DNA of 5,887 bases from Phycisphaerae bacterium (GTDB lineage Bacteria; Planctomycetota; Phycisphaerae; Phycisphaerales; SM1A02), in contig JAUIHC010000201.1 in assembly GCA_030432455.1 (NCBI GenBank), positions 1 through 5,887 on the forward strand, in the 5' to 3' direction. A program made the translations under genes and the position numbers. Of the stretch, positions 1 through 5,887 are shown in pieces. The notes under the pieces are model-generated. The model had not been told where the DNA came from. It saw only the letters and a program-made list of their open reading frames with translations, and searched no databases. Numbering within the stretch: the first letter of the stretch is position 1; each line of letters begins with the position of its first letter.

Positions 1-1337
1 GACGACTCATCCCAGTGCACCCGCATCCGATGAATCGCGATGCCGTCTCCCGGGTCGCTGATCGAGAGGCGGATCCTCGCCGCGAAGATCGGGCGATCGG
101 GGTCGACCATGCCCTGCGTCACGAGTTGACGGAATGCCAGCAGGACCTGCTTCGGAAGGTCGCCGCCCTGCACGACCATCGCGGCCGCGTCGCCGATCGG
201 CGCGTCGTTGCCCGAGGCATGGATCGCCCGATCGAGCGTGCCGTCGTAGCCGCCGGCGCCCTGCCGCACGATCCGCTCGTCGAGGGTCGTGACCGGGGGC
301 GGATCGAACCGGAAACGGGCGTCGAAGTCGATCGGGATCGAGAAGTCGCTCGCCGCCCCTCCGACCTCCTCCACGGAGTCGTCCTGCTGCTCCTCGAGAC
401 TCGGGCTGTAGGTGCGAACGCACATCTCCTGACCGAGTGGATCGATGGTGATGATCCGCAACCAGCCCTGTCCGCCTTCGGGATACGACTGGAAGTCCTG
501 CAGCATCTCCACCACGGGAAGGCCCGCGTCGTTCTCGGAGACCATGAACCACTCGCCACCGTGCGGCGGCGGGCCCGCGTAGTGCCCACAGAGCACGAGG
601 AAGACCTGAGGGTGGTGCCGGACCAGACCGTCCCAGATCGCCTGGCCCCACGCGGATCGACCCGGTATTCGATGATCGACATGGTTGTGGGTCGAGACGA
701 TGGTCGGAAGACCGGGGTGCGACTCGATGACCCCGTTGGCCCACTCCAGCGGGGACGGATCGCGGGCGGGACCGTTGGTGATGTTGACCGAGGGGCGTTC
801 CTCAAGACAGATGTGAAGGATCGGCAGCCCGCCGCCGTCGAAGACCTGCCACGAGTTGTTCCCGCTCGGATCGCTTCCGCCGAACCACGGATACCCCTCG
901 TATCGCCACGGTCCGAAGTTGGACAGGTAGAGATCCGTGCCGCTGCTCTTGTCGCCGGTGATGCCGTAGTCGTGGTTGCCCGGCGTGATGCCGTAGGGGA
1001 TCACCGGTCGACCAGTGGGATCATCGAGAATGCCCATCGACGCGACGGCCCGAGCCCATTGTTGCGGGTCGCCGCCCTCGTTCACGATGTCGCCCACATG
1101 CGAGACGAAGGCGATCCGATCGGGATGGTCGCCGACGACCTGCTCGACGATCCACGATGTCTGCCGCTCGAAGTGATGCGTGAACTGGGGGAACTTGCTG
1201 TAGTTCTGCGTATCGGGGAGGACGATCAGGGAGAAGGGATCCTGCGCGAACGAGCCCGCCGTGATCGTCGCCGAAACGAGCACGAGGAGCATCGCCCGGG
1301 AGACCACGCGGCGGGGGATCTCGAGCGGAAGGGACAT
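1..1337 (-). CDS. Secreted calcineurin-like metallophosphoesterase with C-terminal DNRLRE-like domain (3' end outside window)
   Basis: Translating the minus strand from the ATG at 1337-1335 gives 445 codons with no stop up to the window edge, so the gene continues left of base 1. Residues 1-31 form a Sec signal peptide: Arg-rich start, hydrophobic core AMLLVLVSATITAGSF, likely cleavage after SFA. The catalytic domain spans about residues 36-310. It shows LPDTQNY (D42), HVGDIVNEGG (D83), PGNHDYG (N121, H122), STHNH (H217, H219) and CGHYAG (H252), in the order of the metal-binding motifs of calcineurin-like phosphoesterases. Two motifs are non-standard: DxQ replaces DxH, and the last motif lacks the second His of GHxH. 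After an acidic linker (about 313-330), residues 353-445 (GGYDGTLDR, then AARIRLSISDPG, then HWDES) resemble the DNRLRE/CBM96-type beta-sandwich domain. The substrate cannot be told; exported phosphodiesterases or phosphatases are known in this superfamily. A downstream in-frame ATG (residue 16) would truncate the signal peptide, so 1337 is preferred although its ribosome binding site is weak. The family call is strong; the C-terminal domain call is tentative. Confidence 0.88.
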   Translation of the reverse strand, partial: MSLPLEIPRRVVSRAMLLVLVSATITAGSFAQDPFSLIVLPDTQNYSKFPQFTHHFERQTSWIVEQVVGDHPDRIAFVSHVGDIVNEGGDPQQWARAVASMGILDDPTGRPVIPYGITPGNHDYGITGDKSSGTDLYLSNFGPWRYEGYPWFGGSDPSGNNSWQVFDGGGLPILHICLEERPSVNITNGPARDPSPLEWANGVIESHPGLPTIVSTHNHVDHRIPGRSAWGQAIWDGLVRHHPQVFLVLCGHYAGPPPHGGEWFMVSENDAGLPVVEMLQDFQSYPEGGQGWLRIITIDPLGQEMCVRTYSPSLEEQQDDSVEEVGGAASDFSIPIDFDARFRFDPPPVTTLDERIVRQGAGGYDGTLDRAIHASGNDAPIGDAAAMVVQGGDLPKQVLLAFRQLVTQGMVDPDRPIFAARIRLSISDPGDGIAIHRMRVHWDES

Positions 1338-1547
1338 CAGGCTGCCGTCAATCTCTTTGGAAGGAAGGGGTGGAGGGCGCCACCGGGAATCGTGCGGGTC
1401 GCCGAGACATCGACGCGAATCCTCCCAGACGACGCCCCGGATCATGCCGATTCCCCGGCCGGTCGACGCCGACTTTGCAAACCATTAGCATCGTCTCCCG
1501 ACCTTCCGATCGAACCCACCTCCGCGTCGCCGGCCTCGAGGCGTTCC
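1338..1547. promoter_or_regulatory. Divergent intergenic region, presumed promoters of both flanking genes
   Basis: This 210-base gap separates the start codons of the divergent phosphoesterase and winged-helix genes, so it must hold the control signals of at least one of them. The only AT-richer patch is at 1474-1490, with TTTGCAAA and CATTAG. On the minus strand it reads GCTAAT (1489-1484), a 4-of-6 match to a -10 box, but no convincing -35 box lies at the right distance. A purine-rich run at 1359-1377 is pyrimidine-rich on the phosphoesterase sense strand and does not act as its ribosome binding site. I found no clear inverted repeat that could be an operator. That regulation happens here is inferred from gene orientation only. 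Confidence 0.3.
1538..1541 (+). promoter_or_regulatory. Ribosome binding site of the winged-helix regulator
   Basis: GAGG ends 6 bases before the ATG at 1548. This supports that start over the much longer upstream extension of the same open frame, which runs antisense to the phosphoesterase gene. Confidence 0.6.
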
Positions 1548-1871
1548 ATGTCAGATCCAACCACGTCCGCCACGACCGATCCCGGCTCCGGCAGGGACCA
1601 TCGCTGGACGTTCCTGAGCAATCACGCCCATGTCCTGATCCTGCTCTCCCGTGACCACGACATCCGGCTTCGCGAGATCGCCGAGCAGGTCGGCATCACC
1701 GAACGGGCGGTGCAGCGGATCGTCTCGGACCTCGAGGCGGATCGCTACATCGAGCGGGAGCGGGTCGGACGCCGCAATCGGTACCGCGTGCATCCGGAGC
1801 TCCCGCTGCGACATCCGCTGGAAGCGCATCGTCGGATCGGGGCGTTGATCGATCTGGTGGTCGATCGCTGA
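1548..1871 (+). CDS. Small winged helix-turn-helix transcriptional regulator
   Basis: This 107-residue protein is almost entirely one DNA-binding domain. After a Ser/Thr-rich start (1-18) comes WTFLSNHAHVL (20-30), then the helix-turn-helix LREIAEQVGITERAVQRIV (41-59), the following helix DLEADRY (61-67), and a basic wing with RVGRRNRYRVH (72-82). The tail LRHPLEAHRRIGALIDLV continues as a helix that may mediate dimerisation. The pattern matches a widespread family of stand-alone winged-helix proteins, annotated variously as MarR-like or ArsR-like, whose members keep the WTFLxNHAHVL and GITERAVQRIV segments. There is no ligand-binding or metal-binding domain (no cysteines), so the signal sensed is unknown. 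The frame is open far upstream, but the ATG at 1548 has a well-spaced GAGG and is the first codon of the recognisable protein. The stop lies 3 bases from the stop of the opposing membrane-protein gene. Targets cannot be told from the sequence; autoregulation is a guess. Confidence 0.88.
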   Translation: MSDPTTSATTDPGSGRDHRWTFLSNHAHVLILLSRDHDIRLREIAEQVGITERAVQRIVSDLEADRYIERERVGRRNRYRVHPELPLRHPLEAHRRIGALIDLVVDR

Positions 1872-1874
1872 GCG

Positions 1875-2375
1875 TCAGTCGGTGTTCGCCGAGGCGCCGA
1901 CCAGCCGGGACCGGGCGACCACCAGTCCGGCCAGCAGCGACGCGATCACGGCGCCCCCGATCCCGGCGACCGGCATCCAGATCGGATGCGGCAGCATCGA
2001 CGTGGTGAGCACGATGCCCGCGACGTCGGCGAGTCCGATCGCGAGCGCCATCGGCACGCGGGCGAACGGCGAGGTGACCGCGGCGATGCCACCGCCAAGG
2101 AACGCGCCCGCGATCCAGGCGAAGACCACGAAGAGCAGGGCCCCGGTCGGCGCGGACTCGAGGTAGGCCCCCATCTCGGTCGAGAGCGCCTCGCCGAGAC
2201 GGGCGATCTCCGCCTGATCGCCGGAGAGCATCGCCTGCCCGTACGCCTCGCCGAGGTCGGTGATCGCGGTCGGAACGGGGTAGGTCCGGTGTCCGATCCA
2301 CTCGACACCGGAGACGGTCGCCCCGAAGACCACGAGGCCGATGATCGGGGCGAGGATGAGTCTGAGAATGGTCAT
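1875..2375 (-). CDS. Uncharacterised four-helix integral membrane protein
   Basis: This is a 166-residue protein of unknown function. TM1 is about residues 3-24 and is followed at once by VEWIGHRTYP (24-33). A soluble loop with acidic residues, presumably outside, covers about 34-73. TM2 (about 76-100, rich in Gly and Ala, AGAFLGGGIAA), TM3 (about 107-127) and TM4 (about 132-153) follow, and the tail is short and partly basic (ARSRLVG). Small membrane proteins with an Xaa-Glu-Xaa-Xaa-Gly-His-Xaa-Xaa-Tyr-Pro element after TM1, a GALLFVV TM2 and a PHPxW motif before the last helix occur in several phyla. I recognise that layout from memory but know no established function or symbol. The start at 2375 was chosen because TM1 begins directly there and GGGGGA lies about 10 bases upstream. 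The frame continues to an ATG at 2459, but that would add 28 polar residues without a good ribosome binding site. The gene is monocistronic here, convergent with the regulator and divergent from the DUF1501 gene. Confidence 0.85.
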   Translation of the reverse strand: MTILRLILAPIIGLVVFGATVSGVEWIGHRTYPVPTAITDLGEAYGQAMLSGDQAEIARLGEALSTEMGAYLESAPTGALLFVVFAWIAGAFLGGGIAAVTSPFARVPMALAIGLADVAGIVLTTSMLPHPIWMPVAGIGGAVIASLLAGLVVARSRLVGASANTD

Positions 2376-2446
2376 GGTTCCAGTATCCCCCGGATGGAGG
2401 TGTCGGACCGGAGACGCTCCCAGGTCCGAAACCGCCGGATCGGTCC

Positions 2447-2475
2447 TTGGTAGGAACATCCGTTACCGGTAGGCT
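2447..2475 (+). promoter_or_regulatory. Weak sigma-70-like promoter candidate for the DUF1501-PPC operon
   Basis: TTGGTA (2447-2452, 4 of 6 to TTGACA) and TAGGCT (2470-2475, 3 of 6 to TATAAT) are 17 bases apart in the 171-base gap between divergent genes, about 70 bases before the DUF1501 start. The spacing is ideal, but the match is poor and planctomycete promoters are not well described by this model. The candidate would overlap only the unlikely long form of the opposing membrane-protein gene. Confidence 0.2.
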
Positions 2476-2536
2476 CGTGGTCAACTGGTCCGCCCCACCG
2501 GCGGCCCGAGAACCCGCCCCATCCCGCGTGACAACC

Positions 2537-2540
2537 GGAG
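2537..2540 (+). promoter_or_regulatory. Ribosome binding site that decides the DUF1501 start
   Basis: GGAG is followed directly by ATGCCGATG. Normal spacing (6 bases) is obtained only for the second ATG at 2547, not for the first at 2541. The two starts differ by just two residues (Met-Pro). Confidence 0.55.
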
Positions 2541-2546
2541 ATGCCG

Positions 2547-3884
2547 ATGCATCCACGCCCCCGGATCGGGACGATCGAGTACCCCCGGCGCTGTGCCGGA
2601 CCATCCCGCCGCGACTTCCTCAAGGTCGGTGTGCTCGCCGGTCTCGGTGCGGGCGAGTGGAACCTCCTGCAGGCGATGGCCGCCCCGGCGACGACGCCCG
2701 GACGGCTCCTCGAACCGCGGGCCCGCAGCGTCATCAACATCTTCCTGCCCGGCGGGATCGCGCATCAGGACACCTGGGACCCGAAGCCGCACGCACCGCT
2801 CGAGTACCGCGGACAACTCGCGACCGTGGACACCGCGATTCCCGGCATCCGCTTCGGAAGTCATCTCGGTCGCACCGCCCGCATCGCGGATCGCCTCACC
2901 GTGATCCGCTCGTTCACGCACGGCGAGGCGGCCCACGAACGGGGCGTGCACAACATGCTGACCGGCTACCGCCCGAGCGCGGCGCTGGTGTACCCGAGCA
3001 TGGGCAGCGTGGTGGCGCACGAACAGGGGCCCCGCGCCGATCTTCCGGCCTACGTCTGCGTGCCGGGAATGCCCGACGTCACCGCGGGCACCGGCTACCT
3101 CTCCGCGTCGTACGCCCCGTTCGCCATCGGCAGCGATCCGGCGAACACCGGCTACCGGGTCCGCGATCTCTCGCCCCCGGGAGGCGTGGATCCGCCGCGG
3201 ACCACTCGACGCCGCCGAATGCTCGACGCGGTGAACGACCACTTCCGCGCTCGCGAGTCGTCGGATGCGCTTGACGCGATGGACACCTTCTACGACCGCG
3301 CGTGGTCGATGCTCGCCTCGGAATCCGCCCGGGCGGCGTTCGACCTCGACGCCGAGCCCGACGCCCTCAAGGACGAGTACGGCCGGACGCAGGCGGGCAT
3401 GCGACTGCTGCTCTGCCGACGGCTCGTCGAATCGGGGGTGCGGTATGTGACGACCACCTACGGCGGCTGGGATCACCACGAGAAGATCGCGGATCGTCTG
3501 CGGGAACAGGTCCCCTCGTTCGATCAGGCCTTCGCCACGCTCATCCTCGACCTCGAACGCCGCGGGCTGCTCGACTCCACGCTCGTGCTGGTGACCACCG
3601 AGTTCGGGCGGACCCCGAAGCTCAATCCCGACGGCGGGCGGGATCACTGGCCGGGCGTGTTCAGCGTGGTCATGGCCGGCGGCGGGGTCAAGGCGGGACA
3701 CGTCCACGGCGCGAGCGACACCACCGCGACCGCGGTGGACTCGGACCCGGTCACGCCGGAGGACATGGCCCGCACGATCTTCACCCTGCTCGGCGTCGAT
3801 CCCGATCGCGTGCTGATGGGCCCCGGCGACCGACCGGTGTCGGTGGTGAAGGGCGGCCGACTGCTGGACGGAATCCTCGCGTGA
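2547..3884 (+). CDS. DUF1501 domain-containing protein, Tat-exported (alkaline phosphatase/sulfatase-like fold)
   Basis: This 445-residue protein is of normal length for DUF1501. Residues 20-26 are SRRDFLK, a twin-arginine motif, followed by the weakly hydrophobic VGVLAGLGAG, so it is predicted to be exported folded by Tat. Family landmarks appear in order: INIFLPGGIAHQDTWDPKP (D75), IPGIRFGSHLGR, the MLTGYRPS and YPSMGSVVAHE segments, ALKDEYGRTQAGMRLL, YGGWDHHEK (D309, H310, H311), TTEFGRTPKLN (E352) and GGRDHWPG (D366, H367). In related enzymes of the alkaline phosphatase superfamily, Asp and His at such positions bind metal; the actual reaction of DUF1501 proteins is not known to me. The frame also has an ATG at 2541, but the GGAG at 2537-2540 abuts it with no spacing, whereas it sits 6 bases before the ATG at 2547, so 2547 is preferred. 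The stop overlaps the GTG start of the next gene. In Planctomycetota such genes commonly sit beside PPC, DUF1549 or DUF1553 genes, which fits this neighbourhood. Confidence 0.93.
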   Translation: MHPRPRIGTIEYPRRCAGPSRRDFLKVGVLAGLGAGEWNLLQAMAAPATTPGRLLEPRARSVINIFLPGGIAHQDTWDPKPHAPLEYRGQLATVDTAIPGIRFGSHLGRTARIADRLTVIRSFTHGEAAHERGVHNMLTGYRPSAALVYPSMGSVVAHEQGPRADLPAYVCVPGMPDVTAGTGYLSASYAPFAIGSDPANTGYRVRDLSPPGGVDPPRTTRRRRMLDAVNDHFRARESSDALDAMDTFYDRAWSMLASESARAAFDLDAEPDALKDEYGRTQAGMRLLLCRRLVESGVRYVTTTYGGWDHHEKIADRLREQVPSFDQAFATLILDLERRGLLDSTLVLVTTEFGRTPKLNPDGGRDHWPGVFSVVMAGGGVKAGHVHGASDTTATAVDSDPVTPEDMARTIFTLLGVDPDRVLMGPGDRPVSVVKGGRLLDGILA

Positions 3885-5887
3885 GCGAGCGGACGCGGGG
3901 TCTCGCCGCGACGCTCGCCGTCGTGATCGGCTCGTCGGTCGCCTCCGCGGTCGCGGGCGATCCGCGGGTGCAGGACATTCTGCCGACCGGCGCCCGACGG
4001 GGAACCAGGGTCGATCTTCGGATCACCGGCGATCGACTGCAGGACGCCGCCGAGGTGTTCTTCCACGACCACCGATTGCGGGCCGTCGCCGGACCGACGA
4101 TCGACGGGAATGCGGTCGTCGTTCCAGTGCAGATCGACCCGGACTGTCCGCCGGGCCGTCATCTGCTGCAGATCCGAACCGCGGGCGGCCTGTCGAACCT
4201 GATGGTCTTCTCGGTCGGCACCCTCGACGAGATCGACGAGGTCGAGCCCAACGACGACGCGGCCGCGCCGCAGATCGTGTCCTTCCCGAGCACGGTGTCG
4301 GGAGTCGCCACCAACGAGGACCTCGACGCCTTCGCCTTCGATCTGGAGGCGGGTACCGAGGTCGTGATCGAGGTCGAGGGGATGCGGCTCGGCCGCGGCT
4401 TCTTCGATCCCGCCCTGGTGGTGCTCGATCCCGGCGGGTTCATGATCGCCGCGTGCGACGATTCGGCGCTGCTGCGACAGGATCCGATCGTCACCTTCAC
4501 CGCCGCCTCGACCGGCCGGCATCTGGTGCAGATCCGCGAGGCGGCGTTCGCCGGCAACGGGCGATCCCGATATCGGCTCCATCTGGTCGAAGGCCGACGT
4601 CCGCGGGACTGCGTGGAGATCCCGAGCGACGCCGAGCCGGTTCCCACCACGATGGCCGCGTGGCGACCTCCGGGCACGACCCCGGTGTTCGTGGATGGAG
4701 AGCGACCGCTCGCGCCGGGCTGGATCAGGACCGCATCCGCCGCCGCGGCTCCGGAGACCGAGCCCAACGACTCGCGCCAGGACGCGACCGATCTCGGGGA
4801 CGGCCGGTCGGCGACCGGTCGCATCGATCGCGATGGCGACAGCGACTGGTTCCGAATGACCGCCCCGCCGGGCACCACGCTCGGCGCCTCGATCTTCGCG
4901 CGTCGTCTGCGGTCGCCGCTGGATCCGGTGCTGCGCATCATCGACTCGAACGGTCGGCAACTCGCCCGCGGCGACGACGATCGCAGCCTCGATCCGGTGC
5001 AGGGCTTCACGGTGCCGGACGATGGCGTCGTGCTGCTGCAGGTCCGCGATCATCTGGATCGCGGTGCCGCGGATGCGGCGTATCGACTGGACGTCGGCGA
5101 GCCCGCGTCGATGCTCGCCGTGGCCCGGCCTCCGCGAACCTCGCACGGCGTCACCGTGCCGATCGGCGGCCGCGCGGCGTGGATCCTCGACCTGGAGCGG
5201 GTCGGGGCCGACGGCGTGCTCGATCTCTCGATCCCGGATGCCGGCCCCGGCGTGCGGGACCTCTCCCCCGATCTTCCCCCGGGAAGCGGGCGAAGCCTGC
5301 TCGTGCTGGAGGCCGACGACGATGCCGAATCCGGCTGCCGTCTGATCGCGATCGACGCCACGATCCGCGACGAGACAGGATCGCCGCGGCTCGGCGGCGG
5401 TTACCGCGCCGACGCCGAGCTGGTCCTCGGCCGCAACAACGTCCCGGTGCTCTCCACCACGCTCGACCGTCTTCCCGTGGCGGTGGTCGATCGGCTGCCG
5501 TACCGCGTGGAGCTCGCCCCACCCGCCACCCCCCTGCCTCGGGCGGGGGTCGCGACCATCCGGGTGGACCTGGAGCGGGCCGAGGGCGACGCCACGCCCG
5601 TGCGACTGACCATGCCGCTCCTGCCACCCGGAGTGACCGCGAACCTGCCCGTCGAGATCGCGGGCGACGCGCACGAGGCGGAGATCCGGCTCGTCGCGGG
5701 TGGCGACGCCCGTCTGGGCGACTTCCCGCTGGTCGTCGTGGCGGATGCCCCGTGTCCCACGGGCGGCCGTCGTCACAGTGCCACCGCCCCCCGATCGATC
5801 ACGATCGTCCCCCCGATGTGCACCGTCGAATCGGATCCCTCCTCGATCGACCGCGGCGGACGAACCGCGATCGGCGTGCGGATCGCG
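3881..5887 (+). CDS. Secreted PPC-domain (bacterial pre-peptidase C-terminal) beta-sandwich protein, 3' end outside window
   Basis: A GTG start at 3881 opens a frame of 669 codons with no stop before the window end. It overlaps the DUF1501 stop by 4 bases (GTGA), indicating translational coupling; a weak GGA lies 8 bases upstream. Residues 1-25 are a Sec signal peptide (hydrophobic core LAATLAVVIGSSV, cleavage after AVA). Residues 27-110 (VQDILPTGARRGTRVDLRI) resemble the N-terminal Ig/TIG-like domain of planctomycete PPC proteins. The first PPC domain starts at EVEPNDD (120) and runs to about 236. The second starts at ETEPND (292), has DGDSDWF (318-324), and ends near 390; EPND and DxDWF are typical PPC motifs. 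Beyond this, about 395-669 is beta-rich with no firm domain; 550-630 (with LPPGVTA) looks Ig-like. No catalytic motif is visible, so a binding or structural role outside the cytoplasm is inferred. DUF1501 coupling suggests the two products work together, perhaps on extracellular polymers, but the substrate is unknown. Confidence 0.9.
   Translation, partial: MSERTRGLAATLAVVIGSSVASAVAGDPRVQDILPTGARRGTRVDLRITGDRLQDAAEVFFHDHRLRAVAGPTIDGNAVVVPVQIDPDCPPGRHLLQIRTAGGLSNLMVFSVGTLDEIDEVEPNDDAAAPQIVSFPSTVSGVATNEDLDAFAFDLEAGTEVVIEVEGMRLGRGFFDPALVVLDPGGFMIAACDDSALLRQDPIVTFTAASTGRHLVQIREAAFAGNGRSRYRLHLVEGRRPRDCVEIPSDAEPVPTTMAAWRPPGTTPVFVDGERPLAPGWIRTASAAAAPETEPNDSRQDATDLGDGRSATGRIDRDGDSDWFRMTAPPGTTLGASIFARRLRSPLDPVLRIIDSNGRQLARGDDDRSLDPVQGFTVPDDGVVLLQVRDHLDRGAADAAYRLDVGEPASMLAVARPPRTSHGVTVPIGGRAAWILDLERVGADGVLDLSIPDAGPGVRDLSPDLPPGSGRSLLVLEADDDAESGCRLIAIDATIRDETGSPRLGGGYRADAELVLGRNNVPVLSTTLDRLPVAVVDRLPYRVELAPPATPLPRAGVATIRVDLERAEGDATPVRLTMPLLPPGVTANLPVEIAGDAHEAEIRLVAGGDARLGDFPLVVVADAPCPTGGRRHSATAPRSITIVPPMCTVESDPSSIDRGGRTAIGVRIA

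Noticed and set aside
7..805. Minus-strand open frames at 7-744 and 119-805
   Set aside because: They are out of frame with the phosphoesterase on the same strand, and their products are Arg/Ser/Pro-rich shadows without motifs.
15..1547. Plus-strand open frame of about 510 codons upstream of and in frame with the regulator
   Set aside because: It lies opposite the phosphoesterase, which has a signal peptide and ordered catalytic motifs. The plus-strand translation is low-complexity and rich in Arg, Asp and Val, with no domain. The real gene begins at 1548 with a ribosome binding site.
1847..1866. GATCGA / TCGATC inverted repeat at the end of the regulator gene as a terminator
   Set aside because: Only 6 base pairs with an 8-base loop and no T-tract on either strand. 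GATC-rich words are common throughout the window, so such a repeat is expected by chance.
2481..3707. 408-codon minus-strand frame antisense to the DUF1501 gene
   Set aside because: The DUF1501 motifs on the plus strand are unmistakable; the antisense product has no recognisable domain and typical high-GC shadow composition.
5273..5286. Inverted repeat CTTCCCCCGGGAAG
   Set aside because: Short, inside coding sequence (Leu-Pro-Pro-Gly-Ser), no T-tract.
5528..5550. Strong imperfect hairpin ACCCCC-GCC / GGC-GGGGGT
   Set aside because: It lies inside the PPC coding region with no T-tract and can be explained by GC-rich codons in a Pro/Ala linker; not supported as a terminator.
3644..5776. 710-codon minus-strand frame antisense to the PPC gene
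   Set aside because: The opposite strand encodes a signal peptide plus two PPC motifs in one unbroken frame. The antisense product is Arg/Gly/Asp-rich and has no domain or signal; length alone is not evidence at this GC content.
1..5887. Search for CRISPR arrays, tRNA or rRNA genes, transposases, phage genes and long direct repeats
   Set aside because: None seen. All sizeable stretches are accounted for by five coding regions of ordinary planctomycete character.

Overview
The window is a stretch of high-GC bacterial chromosome. A Tat-targeted DUF1501 protein is directly coupled to a Sec-exported protein with PPC (bacterial pre-peptidase C-terminal) domains, and a secreted calcineurin-like phosphoesterase carries an extra C-terminal beta domain. 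Together these point to Planctomycetota, possibly Phycisphaerae. This is inferred from gene content and protein style; no marker gene is present.

Layout. (1) Bases 1-1337, minus strand: a secreted metallophosphoesterase whose 3' end runs off the left edge of the window. (2) Bases 1338-1547: a divergent intergenic region with one AT-richer patch. (3) Bases 1548-1871, plus strand: a 107-residue winged-helix DNA-binding protein. (4) Bases 1875-2375, minus strand: a 166-residue four-helix membrane protein, tail-to-tail with the regulator and separated from it by 3 bases. (5) Bases 2376-2546: a second divergent intergenic region with a weak promoter candidate. (6) Bases 2547-3884, plus strand: the DUF1501 protein. 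(7) Bases 3881-5887, plus strand: the PPC-domain protein, overlapping the previous gene by 4 bases and open at the right edge.

The only clear operon is DUF1501-PPC; both products leave the cytoplasm, one by Tat and one by Sec. The phosphoesterase is also exported. The regulator and the membrane protein are single genes with no evident partner here. There are no RNA genes, CRISPR arrays, insertion sequences, origins or attachment sites that I can support. Coding density is high, and the large open frames antisense to the real genes look like high-GC shadows.

I do not see a new defence or mobile system. The most unusual signal is compositional. By hand count the tetranucleotide GATC occurs roughly 115-120 times in 5887 bases, several-fold above expectation, and aspartate codon choice in the PPC gene changes with the next base in the direction that creates GATC.
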